From the NCBI RefSeq assembly GCF_000733295.1, contig NZ_JPMI01000290.1, forward strand, positions 1-36,828: DNA of 36,828 bases, written 5' to 3'. The notes under the pieces were generated by a model. That model was not told where the DNA came from, ran no database searches, and saw only the letters and a list, made by a program, of their open reading frames with translations. Position 1 is the first letter of the stretch. Every line of letters begins with the position of its first letter. The translations under genes were made by a program, and so were the position numbers. The DNA is from Archangium violaceum Cb vi76. GTDB lineage: Bacteria; Myxococcota; Myxococcia; Myxococcales; Myxococcaceae. Below are positions 10,427 through 18,474 of the stretch, piece after piece.

Positions 10427-10993
10427 ATGTCTTCACCTGATGATTGCAGTACGCCTGAAAAGGTTGCCCGCTCCGAGTCGCAGCAGCCCATCCTCGGGGC
10501 GCGCGTCGGTCGGCTTGTCGGCCTGAGCCTGGAGGGCCTGCCCCTGGTGCAGTTCGAAGGCTGTCCCAGGCCGATTCCGGCCCGGAGCTTTGTCGCGCTC
10601 GACCCGGCACAGCTCCGCGTGGCCGCAGGGGAGCAGCGGCAGGCCGTACTGCTCTTCGAAGAGGGTGATCCAGCGCGGCCCATGCTTGTCGCCATGGCGC
10701 AGGGCTCCGATAGTCCCTCTCTGCTGGACCAACTCCTGGACGAGGCGGCTCGGCCCGGGGATTTCGAGACTCCCGCGCCCGTTGAACCTGCGCCCGCTAG
10801 GGTGGCCAGGGCAAGGAACTCCGTGCCGGAGGAACGTCTGGTACTGGGTGCGCAGCGGGAGCTCGTTCTTCAGGTGGGCGAGGCGAGCATCACCCTGCGC
10901 AGGGATGGCACCATCCTCCTGCGAGGCGTCCGGGTGGAGAGCCGCGCCTCGGGGCTCCAACTCATCCGCGGTGGCAAAATTGAGTTGAACTGA
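10427..10993 (+). CDS. DUF6484-like T6SS-associated adaptor protein
   Basis: A 188-aa protein. The N-terminal half carries the pattern I associate with DUF6484: G-R-x-V-G-L near residue 26, a PLVQFEG strand, PIPARSFVAL, a hydrophobic segment ending in LLFEEGDPARPMLVAM. The C-terminal half ends in a short beta-rich segment (LVLQVGEASITLRRDGTILLRG) resembling the beta-helical tips of VgrG or phage spike proteins. DUF6484 proteins are found beside T6SS effectors, where they are thought to help load cargo on the spike; that role is inferred here. The start at 10427 has GAGG 7 nt upstream; an in-frame ATG at 10397 has no visible ribosome site. It lies 17 bp before the toxin gene, so the two are probably co-transcribed. 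No VgrG, PAAR or Hcp gene is in the window. Confidence 0.7.
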   Translation: MSSPDDCSTPEKVARSESQQPILGARVGRLVGLSLEGLPLVQFEGCPRPIPARSFVALDPAQLRVAAGEQRQAVLLFEEGDPARPMLVAMAQGSDSPSLLDQLLDEAARPGDFETPAPVEPAPARVARARNSVPEERLVLGAQRELVLQVGEASITLRRDGTILLRGVRVESRASGLQLIRGGKIELN

Positions 10994-11010
10994 GTCTCGC
11001 GGAGGCACGC

Positions 11011-11694
11011 ATGGGAAAGCACCTCTCGGGCGCGGGCAAGCAGAAGGCTCGGCTTCAGCGCTCTCGCGATTATCGGAAGAATGGCTACAAACACATCAAG
11101 GGCAATGGAGGCCGGAAGAGTGTCTACGCGGACCTCGATGTCATCCAGGGCGCGCTCCAGACGCTTGGCACGGGTGTTCGTGGCAAGGGCGTGACGGCGG
11201 GCAGCAAGGCCCACGCGCGGCGCTACACCTTCACGTATGGTAACAACTTCCGGATTGGCAAGTCCCCGTACGCCAACCAGGGGCACCACCTGCTTCCGGA
11301 AGAGGCGTTCCTCGACAAGTTCTTCGACAGCAACCAACTCCGGATGCTCCAGGGGGTGGACTACAACATCAACAACGGGGAAAACATCATCTTCCTCCCC
11401 GCCAGGCTGGAAGACACTGCGTTCCATCTTCTGCCGTTCCACCAGGGCAGACATCCGGCCTATACCGAGAAAGTTGACGCGGACATGGAGCAAGTCAGGG
11501 ACGTTCTGGACAAAGCCTTGGCGAAGGACAAGAAGCACAAGCAGTGGAACCCTCCCGAGGATCTCAAGGACCGGTTGATGAATCTCCAGAAGGATTACTG
11601 GGACATGCTGGTTGCCGCCGGTCCCATCTCCATCAACGAGTTCGTGAAGCCTACCCTCAAGAAGAAGGGTCTCACGAAGAGCAAGAAGTCCTGA
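11011..11694 (+). CDS. AHH/HNH-type nuclease toxin domain protein
   Basis: A 227-aa protein with a very basic N-terminus (Lys/Arg-rich, residues 1-50) and a C-terminal nuclease-like region: GHHLLPEE with His92-His93, then N-I-N-N-G-E-N-I-I-F-L-P at about 119-130, then HQGRHPAY with His144 and His148. This order (double His, NG-x-x-LP, H-x-G-x-H-P-x-Y) is that of the AHH family of the HNH/endonuclease VII fold, common as toxin tips of polymorphic and T6SS effectors. It is small enough to be mostly the toxin domain, so it probably rides on the adaptor encoded upstream. The Imm11-like gene follows 17 bp later and is the likely immunity partner. Base composition looks less GC-rich than the flanking genes. 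DNA or RNA as target cannot be told. Confidence 0.75.
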   Translation: MGKHLSGAGKQKARLQRSRDYRKNGYKHIKGNGGRKSVYADLDVIQGALQTLGTGVRGKGVTAGSKAHARRYTFTYGNNFRIGKSPYANQGHHLLPEEAFLDKFFDSNQLRMLQGVDYNINNGENIIFLPARLEDTAFHLLPFHQGRHPAYTEKVDADMEQVRDVLDKALAKDKKHKQWNPPEDLKDRLMNLQKDYWDMLVAAGPISINEFVKPTLKKKGLTKSKKS

Positions 11695-11711
11695 ACGAGG
11701 AGTCTGCTTCG

Positions 11712-12320
11712 GTGAGCTACTACCCCTGGGTGAATGACAGTGAAAACGAGTCCTTCGCGTGGCTGGACGCGTACCGTAAGGAAGAGCTGGAGGGGAGGGG
11801 CTACCTGCTGAAGGAGGGGGTGCCCTGCAAGGAGTGGTTTCCAGAGGGACTCATCTTCGACCTGTCGAAAGAGCGGGGCAGCAAGCTGACGGACAGCATC
11901 CTCAATACCTCCGCCCTGCTCGTGGTGTCCGCGAAGCTTAAGGGCATACTGGAGAGGGAAACGCTAAAGGGCACCATCGAGTTCCTGCCGGTGCGTCTGC
12001 GCACACCGCGCAAGAAGGTGCTGGACACGCCCTATTTCATCGCCAATGTGTTGGGGACCGTGGCCTGCATGGATGCCAAGAAATCCGACTTCACGATGGA
12101 CACCATCGTCAAGGACCAGGTGCAGCGCTTCCGGCGGCTGGTGCTCCAGGAAAAGAAGATCCCCAAGGACGCGAAGATCTTCCGGCTGGCGGAGCAGTCC
12201 CGGCTCATCCTCGTCCGGGAAGACCTGGGGCAGACCATCCTGGACGAGGACTGCACTGGTATGTTCTTCCAGGAGTTGGACGATTACGGCTCCGAATTCC
12301 GCAAGCGGGCCGGCGCGTAG
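11712..12320 (+). CDS. Imm11-like immunity protein (DUF1629 type)
   Basis: A 202-aa protein beginning at a GTG with GAGGAG 9 nt upstream; there is no ATG in frame between the toxin stop and this point. The pattern SYYPWVND at the N-terminus, a central segment TIEFLPVRLRTP, then YFIANVLGTVACMD and a late IFRLAEQSRLILVREDL stretch ending in a GMFFQELDD motif is what I recognise from the Imm11 immunity family of polymorphic toxin systems. No signal peptide is seen, as expected for an immunity protein against a cytoplasmic nuclease. Its place directly after the toxin supports a cognate pair; the pairing is inference. Confidence 0.7.
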   Translation: MSYYPWVNDSENESFAWLDAYRKEELEGRGYLLKEGVPCKEWFPEGLIFDLSKERGSKLTDSILNTSALLVVSAKLKGILERETLKGTIEFLPVRLRTPRKKVLDTPYFIANVLGTVACMDAKKSDFTMDTIVKDQVQRFRRLVLQEKKIPKDAKIFRLAEQSRLILVREDLGQTILDEDCTGMFFQELDDYGSEFRKRAGA

Positions 12321-12355
12321 AGGCTCCGCGTTCGGCGGAGGGCAGACAATCACTC

Positions 12356-13097
12356 ATGCTCCAGATGGATCTCATTCGGGAGAACGCGCTCACGGTGGTC
12401 GAGCAACTCGAGGATGGACTTCGCCAGCCTCTCTCGCCCCTCCAGCGCGAGGAACTGCTGACCCGGCTCTCCACCTATCGCCGCATTGCCGCGATCGGCG
12501 CGCTGCTGGCAGATGGTGACGTCCTGGCGTTCCGCCACGATCTGCGCCTGTCCGCGACGGCTCGCCGGGAGTTGCTGCTCTCGAGTCCGGACCCGGCGCC
12601 ACCGAGCCGGTTCCGCTGCGCCAGTCGGGTGGAACCTCTATTCGACGCGCTCGCCGCTGGTGAGGCCGGCCTCGCCCGCGACATCGCCCAGCATTCCCCG
12701 TACCGCTGGAGGGCGGACGAGGAGTTCGAGGATGATTTCCGCTACGCCGACTTCCTTCGCGAGCACCTGCTCGCGAGCGCGAAGACCCCTTCTCCGGGTG
12801 GGGGAGCGGGCGCTCGCGGCCTTCCAACAATGCTCCGGTGACAGTGGCTCCCCGCGGCTCGCCGTGTGTGAGGCGCTCTTCGTCCGGGACCAGGACGCAT
12901 TCGATGCCGCCCTGGAGGATCTGCTCATCGAGCGCGACGCGGAGTTCCGGAACGCGGGCCCACCCCTCCATCCCCAGCGTTTCCACACCGAGCGCCACGT
13001 CTTCATCGAGGGACTGGCCTTGCTGCGGCTGGCCGAGGACTGCGGCCTGAGCACGCAGCCCGAGTACCGGATGATGCCGGGCCTGGTTCGGCGCTGA
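12356..13097 (+). pseudogene. Imm49-like immunity gene, interrupted by a frameshift
   Basis: The first part (ATG at 12356, GGAGGG at 12337) reads as an alpha-helical protein up to about 12790 (YRRIAAIGALLADGD, then SRVEPLFDALAAGE, then WRADEEFEDDFRYADFLREHLL). The expected continuation (ERALAAFQQCSGDSG, LAVCEALFVRDQDAFDAALEDLL, then FIEGLALLRLAEDCGL) is in another frame, from about 12795 to the stop at 13095-13097. The switch falls in the G-rich run CCGGGTGGGGGAGCGGG and needs one base to be skipped. Without it the first frame stops at 12841 after 161 aa. The whole fits the Imm49 family. It may be a true mutation, a sequencing error or a slippage site. A second immunity gene behind a toxin cassette may be left over from an earlier toxin. 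Confidence 0.6.
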
Positions 13098-13106
13098 CGC
13101 CCCACC

Positions 13107-15698
13107 TCACCGCGCCGTGGGCGCCCGTACGTGGAGCGCCGCCCGCTCCCCCGCCCACCCCCAGAGCCACGCCAGGATTCCGGACGTCGGTGCATGGCCC
13201 CGCGCGAAGCTTCGTGCCGCCATGCAGACGGCCAGGGCACCGGTTGCCGCGCCCACGCCGCCCCACGCGTCCACGGGGTACCACGCGGGCAGCTCCCTCA
13301 GCGGGAAGCCTTCCAGCCGGACCTGAGCGTAACCCCAATCCTGGGCCCGCTGCATCGTGCCGTCCAGGTCCGCGAAGACGAGGCCCGTCTCCCGCCCCCG
13401 GTTCTCCAGGCTTCCGAGCACCTCGGTGAGCACAGACGTCAGCGCGACGCCCAGGTGGGGCTGGCCGGAGAATATGTGGGTCGGCTCGGAGGCGGAGGCC
13501 ATCGCGTCGATGTGCGCGTGGACGGGGGCGCCCCGGCGGGCCGCCGCGTCCGCTTTCTCCACCAGCACGAAGGCCGCGCACTCCCCCGGCATCAGTCCCA
13601 CGGGCCGGTTGGGCGTCTTCAGCAGCCGCAACTCCTCCAGCGCGTCCAACCACTCCGGTTCGACAAGGCTGTCGATACCGCCCACGATGCAGCGCTCCAC
13701 CGCGCCCGACCTCAGCGCACGCTCCGCCGCGCGCAGGGCGGTGACGAAGCCAGGAGAGTCCCCGAAGAAGAGTGCCTCCTGCGCGACACCGCCCGGCAAG
13801 GAGGCCTGAGCGCGCAGCCGCGGCAACAGCGTCCGGGAGTAGCGCTCCCGCAGCACCTCCGCGAGCAGGGGCTCCTCCTCGGAGACTTCCGCCTCCCCGG
13901 AGTCCTCTTCTGGCTCGGAGGCTGCCTGCTCCTGCTTCGCGGCCTCGCGCGCGTGGCGCTCCGCGGCGGCGAGGAGGAAGCCACTCGGCAGATTGAGGAA
14001 GAGGCCGGTGCGCGGCCCTGCGGTCAGCCCGGTCTGGTGGACGAGGTCCGCCAGGGCAGCCACGCCCAGCCGCACCAGTCGCCCCACGCCGCTGAATCCC
14101 TGCGTGAGGTGGGGGATGGCATGCCCCGTGACCGGCAACTCCTCGCCCGAGTCCTCGTCCACGATTGGAGTGCCCTCCAGCGCCCCTGGCCGGGCCACGC
14201 CCACCCGCGCGGCCGCGCAGCTGCCCACCACACCATCTCCCAGGGATGACACCATCCCCAGCCCCGTTACCGCGAGCGAACCCGGAGGCGAAGGGCGTTG
14301 GCAGAACACTGGCGGGAAGAGCGGCTCGTTCTTCACCGGCAACGCCTCAGGGACGGCCAGGGTGCGCGGCAGCGCGCGGAAGGAGCCCAGGGCCAACCGC
14401 CCACGCACCGTGGGCCTCAGGACCTGCAGCACCTTCCATTGCCGCAGTGCCCAATTCCCGGTGCTGAACTGGCAGGCCCCTTGGGTGCGCACGGCCAGCT
14501 CCAGTGCCAGCGCCGCGCGCCTGCGCATGGGTCCCATGGTGAGCGCATCGAGGAGCGGCTCGGCCCCGAAGGGTTTCCCGGCCAGATAGCGTCCCTGCGG
14601 GGAGAAGTTCCCCTGGGCCTTTTTCCACCAGCGCTCCACTCTCTGGGGCTGGGGGCGGGGGAGCGCGGCCTCGGGTCCGAGCGGCGTGGGTTCCTCCTCC
14701 TCGGGCGCGTCCGGCGTCCAGACCTCGCGAGGCTCCTCGAGTTCCCCGGTAAGGGCCAGGCCGGTGATGGCACAGAAGGCCTCCGCGGCCACGGGCGCGA
14801 TGGCCTCGTCCCGCATGGCCTCAAGCAGAGGCCCCACGGCGGTAATGCGCCCGCTGAGCCCCAGGGCCCAGAGCGCGTCCCGTCTCAGCACCGGCTCTGG
14901 CAACGCCTGGAGGAGCAGGTCCATGTCCTGGGGGTCGCCGCCCAGCGCGAGCAGCGCCGCGGGCCCACCCCAGCCCGGTCCCCGGAGGCGGACGACCTCG
15001 ACACAGGTGCTCCAGACGCCGGGGTGTCCCAGCGTGAAGGCCGTCTCCAACGCCGCGTTGCGCACCTCCGGCACGTCCGAGCCAAGGGCGCGCTCAAGCG
15101 AGGAGGCCCTCAGCCGCGCCGGAAAGCGGCGGGCGGCGCGCAGCACCGCGCAAGCCAGCGGTACATCGCCTGCGGCGAGGAGCTCGTCCAAGCCTTGAGC
15201 GGGGTCCGCCTCCCACTGTGTGAGGATCTCGAGCACCCGGGTCTGGACACCGGGAGGGGTATCCATCAGGAGCGCGTGTAGCCGGGACACCGCGTCCGCG
15301 CGGCGGGTGAGTTCCAGGGCCCGTGCCGCCCCCTGGCTCGCGGGCTCCGTGTCGGCACGGAGCGTGGTGAGCACTGCCTCAAGCCCCTCCGCTCCACCCT
15401 GCATGAGGAGGACGGAGGAGGCGCAGGCGACTGTTTCCAACTCCTCCGAAGCCAGGGCGGGCCTCAGCACCTTCTGAGAGACGCTCGGTCCACCCAGCAC
15501 CAGTGCGTCAAGACAGGCGAGCAGACGCTGCTCGGGGCCTTCTATGAGCTCCTGGAGGGTGGCGTCGGGGGCGACCAGACCCTGCTCGCGCTGCGCCCAG
15601 AAGAAGGTGGCATCCGCGAGAAAGTCCCGCGCCATGTCCATTCGGGGGGACGCATCGTACGGCGCGGAGCACGCGCCGGTGCTGTGGTGGTCTTGCAT
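13107..15698 (-). CDS. HEAT-repeat TIGR02270-like protein fused to a degenerate ketosynthase-fold domain
   Basis: An 863-aa two-part protein. Residues about 20-440 carry helical repeats and the signature I associate with TIGR02270 (early FLADATFFWAQRE, then RLLACLDALVLGG, many Ala/Leu-rich helix pairs, then RVERWWKKAQGNFSPQGRYLAGKP). Residues about 475-863 have a thiolase/ketosynthase layout (VTGLGMVSSLGDGV, ALRAAERALRSGAVERCIVGGIDSL, GLMPGECAAFVLVEK) but without catalytic residues: the nucleophile position reads GDSPGF (Asp647-Ser648) instead of ACS, the first His motif reads FADLDGT and the second WGGVGAATGA. It cannot be a working synthase. TIGR02270 and KS-like proteins occur as separate neighbours in T6SS effector loci, so a structural or loading role is likely. 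It is convergent with the toxin cassette and inside the repeat-bounded island. No strong ribosome site is seen; Met20 or Met22 are other possible starts. Confidence 0.8.
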   Translation of the reverse strand: MQDHHSTGACSAPYDASPRMDMARDFLADATFFWAQREQGLVAPDATLQELIEGPEQRLLACLDALVLGGPSVSQKVLRPALASEELETVACASSVLLMQGGAEGLEAVLTTLRADTEPASQGAARALELTRRADAVSRLHALLMDTPPGVQTRVLEILTQWEADPAQGLDELLAAGDVPLACAVLRAARRFPARLRASSLERALGSDVPEVRNAALETAFTLGHPGVWSTCVEVVRLRGPGWGGPAALLALGGDPQDMDLLLQALPEPVLRRDALWALGLSGRITAVGPLLEAMRDEAIAPVAAEAFCAITGLALTGELEEPREVWTPDAPEEEEPTPLGPEAALPRPQPQRVERWWKKAQGNFSPQGRYLAGKPFGAEPLLDALTMGPMRRRAALALELAVRTQGACQFSTGNWALRQWKVLQVLRPTVRGRLALGSFRALPRTLAVPEALPVKNEPLFPPVFCQRPSPPGSLAVTGLGMVSSLGDGVVGSCAAARVGVARPGALEGTPIVDEDSGEELPVTGHAIPHLTQGFSGVGRLVRLGVAALADLVHQTGLTAGPRTGLFLNLPSGFLLAAAERHAREAAKQEQAASEPEEDSGEAEVSEEEPLLAEVLRERYSRTLLPRLRAQASLPGGVAQEALFFGDSPGFVTALRAAERALRSGAVERCIVGGIDSLVEPEWLDALEELRLLKTPNRPVGLMPGECAAFVLVEKADAAARRGAPVHAHIDAMASASEPTHIFSGQPHLGVALTSVLTEVLGSLENRGRETGLVFADLDGTMQRAQDWGYAQVRLEGFPLRELPAWYPVDAWGGVGAATGALAVCMAARSFARGHAPTSGILAWLWGWAGERAALHVRAPTAR

Positions 15699-15938
15699 GA
15701 AGAGTCTCGGCGTCTTCCCGGCGATCCGCTTAACGGGCTTCAGGTACTTCAGTGAAGGGAAAGGCGGCAGTGGCGGAAGAAGGAGCGCGGGAACTGAGGG
15801 CGATGCTGAAGCCGCTCGAAGCTCCTGCGAGCCATGCGGCGAAGTTCATCGACGCTCCCAGGCAGTGCGTTGAGCATCTCGCGCGATACCCTCCTCTGGC
15901 TCCAACGCCACCGTCTTCACCTGACTTCCTGAAGCCCA

Positions 15939-15939
<1 letters not shown>
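15699..15939. other. Intergenic region at the right end of the toxin island
   Basis: These 240 bp lie between the start of the HEAT-KS gene and the end of the cysQ-like gene. They should hold the promoter of the minus-strand gene. I see no convincing gene, terminator or transposase remnant. The direct repeat begins at 15940. Confidence 0.5.
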
Positions 15940-16742
<803 letters not shown>

Positions 16743-16898
16743 ATGTGGGTGGGGAAGTACCGGGCGCCGTTCCCCGTGACGGCGCTCATCGGTGGGTCCG
16801 AGCGGGGGGCTCGGAAGCCGGCGGGAACTGACTTCCGGAGACGTACGGTCCAGGGCTCCGGGCGGCGCGGCCGGCACGCCGTTCACTGCTTCGTCACT

Positions 16899-17114
16899 TC
16901 ATGAGGCGGCTCGAGGCAGCTTGCGGCGGCCTATGCCATCCTCCGCGTCGTCCGACTCGTAGTAGAGGGTGGCCCCTCCCTCGTCGTAGACGACCAGCAC
17001 GCGCTCACTCCGGTTCAGCAGTCCCGTGGCGGCGGCCGCCGCCTTGCGGACCAGGGTCTCGGTCCGCGGGAGATTCTTCTTGGTGTTGCCTGTACGCGTT
17101 GACGCACCGGGCAT
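16899..17114 (-). CDS. Small basic hypothetical protein (71 aa)
   Basis: I do not recognise the family. The protein starts MPGASTRTGN, has a basic N-terminus, an Ala-rich helix (VRKAAAAATGLL), a beta-like core RVLVVYDEGGATLYYESDD and a basic tail. It is supported by an excellent ribosome site, AAGGAG 9 nt upstream of the ATG at 17114, and by a promoter-like pair further upstream (17163-17192). No signal peptide or membrane segment is seen. It is divergent from the outer-membrane-type gene at 17235, with which it shares a 120-bp control region. Confidence 0.6.
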   Translation of the reverse strand: MPGASTRTGNTKKNLPRTETLVRKAAAAATGLLNRSERVLVVYDEGGATLYYESDDAEDGIGRRKLPRAAS

Positions 17115-17162
17115 GTGGGAAACGACTCCTTGGAACCCTCCCGTACAGGGTGGGGGTAACGT

Positions 17163-17192
17163 GCTATAGCCAACGTAAACCTTCGTTGACAA
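17163..17192 (-). promoter_or_regulatory. Sigma-70-like promoter for the 71-aa gene
   Basis: On the minus strand TTGTCA (17187-17192) is followed after 18 bp by TATAGC (17163-17168), about 50 bp before the ATG at 17114. Both boxes differ from consensus by few bases and lie in one of the few AT-richer stretches of the window. Confidence 0.45.
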
Positions 17193-17204
17193 GCGCTTGA
17201 CAAG
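17186..17204 (+). promoter_or_regulatory. TTGACAAG direct repeats around a CAAGCGCTTG palindrome
   Basis: TTGACAAG occurs at 17186-17193 and again at 17197-17204, 11 bp apart, about one helical turn, with the 10-bp perfect palindrome CAAGCGCTTG across the junction. It lies between two divergent genes and overlaps the -35 box of the minus-strand promoter. It could be an activator or repressor site, or a -35 element for the gene at 17235, though no good -10 box is seen for that direction. Confidence 0.4.
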
Positions 17205-17234
17205 CCCTGCCTGGAAACGAGGTAAGGAAGCGTC

Positions 17235-17834
17235 ATGAATCGCCGCTTCCTCCCCTGCGTCCTCTTCACGCTGTGTCTGGCCTCGGCCGCACTGGCCCAG
17301 CCCACCCCTCCGCCGCCCTCGCCCACGCCTCCCTGGCTCCCCCGGGCGGCCTACCTGGGTACCTTCATCCGGGACGGGGTCATCGCCCCCCAGGCCCGTT
17401 TGCAGTGGCAGCTCGTCTTCTTCCAGGGCCGCACGGATGCCCTCGGGCTGCTCATCGAGCCCATGGCGGCCCTCGCCGTGGTCCGTCCGGCCACCGTCGT
17501 CGAGGGGGATGACGTTCCCATGACGTCGTTCCAGTACTACTCGCTGATGTTCGCCCTGGGGTACACCAGCCGCCGGGGGTCCGGCCTGGAGTGGGGTTTC
17601 CAGATCGGCACCGGTCCCGCCTGGCTCCACGCCCGCTTCCAGAATGGTCCCAAGGACGAGGAGTCCTACCTGGGCGGCCTGCTGGATGGCCGGGCACGCA
17701 TCGGCTACCGCTTCAGCTCGGTTTCCCTCGGCTTCACCGTAGGATATGGTGATCCTTACAACTACAGGCGGTCGAGTCTGGCCCGGTCCTATGTGGGCGG
17801 ACTGCAACTGGGATTCTATGCGGACTGGCGCTAG
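17235..17834 (+). CDS. Secreted or outer-membrane beta-barrel-like protein
   Basis: A 199-aa protein with a clear signal peptide (MNRR, hydrophobic FLPCVLFTLCLASAALA, probable cleavage after Ala-Leu-Ala near residue 21) followed by a Pro-rich linker. The mature part alternates amphipathic strands rich in aromatics and Gly (YYSLMFALGYTSRRG, LEWGFQIGTGPAWL, ARIGYRFSSVSLGFTVGYG, YVGGLQLGFYADW), with a C-terminal aromatic strand as in outer-membrane barrels. AAGGAAG lies before the ATG. I cannot name its function; a small structural barrel or an enzyme-like barrel are both open. Confidence 0.7.
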   Translation: MNRRFLPCVLFTLCLASAALAQPTPPPPSPTPPWLPRAAYLGTFIRDGVIAPQARLQWQLVFFQGRTDALGLLIEPMAALAVVRPATVVEGDDVPMTSFQYYSLMFALGYTSRRGSGLEWGFQIGTGPAWLHARFQNGPKDEESYLGGLLDGRARIGYRFSSVSLGFTVGYGDPYNYRRSSLARSYVGGLQLGFYADWR

Positions 17835-17848
17835 GCGCCTCTGGACCC

Positions 17849-17868
17849 TCACCCCTCGGGTGGGGTGA
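17849..17868. terminator. Hairpin between the barrel gene and the FHA gene
   Basis: TCACCCC (17849-17855) pairs with GGGGTGA (17862-17868) around a 6-nt loop, 15 bp after the stop of the upstream gene. There is no T-run, so intrinsic termination is uncertain. It is distantly like the dispersed repeat. Confidence 0.3.
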
Positions 17869-17880
17869 AGTGTGTAGCGA

Positions 17881-18402
17881 ATGGTCGAGCTTCTCAGCCT
17901 CCACATCGGTCGCTTTCAGCGAGAGCGGGCGGATTATGAGCGCACGCTGCCGGCGGCGGTGCTCGTGTTCTCGCCCGCGCCCTCCATGCTGAGCGGGTCC
18001 GAGGGAGACGAGGACGAGACGCACCACCACTTCAAGACGCTCACCAATGTGTCCACGCCGATGCTGGGCGTGGGCGAGCCCATCGTCTTCCCGGTGGTGA
18101 AGAACCAGGAGAACGCGTTTGGCCGGGGCATCACCGTGGGGCGCACCGGCAACAACGACGTGGTGCTGGACGATGGCACCGTGTCGCGCTTCCACGCGTG
18201 GTTCCAGCGCGAGACGGATGGCCGCTTCATCCTCACCGACGCGGGCTCGAAGAACGGCTCGTTCGTGGGGGGGGTCCGGTTGACCCCGCGGCGCCCGTCT
18301 CCCATCACGGACGGGATGCGGCTGCGTTTCGGGCAGGTGGAGGTCACCTTCTACCTGGCGAGTGGGTTCACGAAGGTGCTTTCGCGGCGGGTGGGACCGT
18401 GA
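17881..18402 (+). CDS. FHA-domain protein
   Basis: A 173-aa cytoplasmic protein with a phosphothreonine-binding forkhead-associated domain in its C-terminal half: GRTGNNDVVLDD with Arg88, VSRFHAWF with Ser102 and His105, and DAGSKNGSFVGG near 125-133. These are the residues that contact phosphothreonine in the family. The N-terminal 80 residues are unrecognised. The PP2C gene starts 72 bp downstream on the same strand, so kinase-phosphatase signalling through this reader is plausible. No kinase gene is in the window. Confidence 0.88.
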   Translation: MVELLSLHIGRFQRERADYERTLPAAVLVFSPAPSMLSGSEGDEDETHHHFKTLTNVSTPMLGVGEPIVFPVVKNQENAFGRGITVGRTGNNDVVLDDGTVSRFHAWFQRETDGRFILTDAGSKNGSFVGGVRLTPRRPSPITDGMRLRFGQVEVTFYLASGFTKVLSRRVGP

Positions 18403-18474
18403 GCTTGTCAGCCCTTCCACGGGCTTCGTAACGTGTGATTCACCCCTCGACCGAGGGAACAGGGAGCGTTCGCG

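Noticed and set aside
16743-16886. Longer N-terminus for the CysQ-like protein
   Set aside because: The added 48 residues are Pro/Arg-rich and not seen in the family; MTKMDEALVS aligns with known N-termini.
18410-18457. Hairpins AGCCC/GGGCT and CCCTCG/CGAGGG before the PP2C gene
   Set aside because: Short stems common in such GC-rich DNA; no T-run and no conserved aptamer-like structure.
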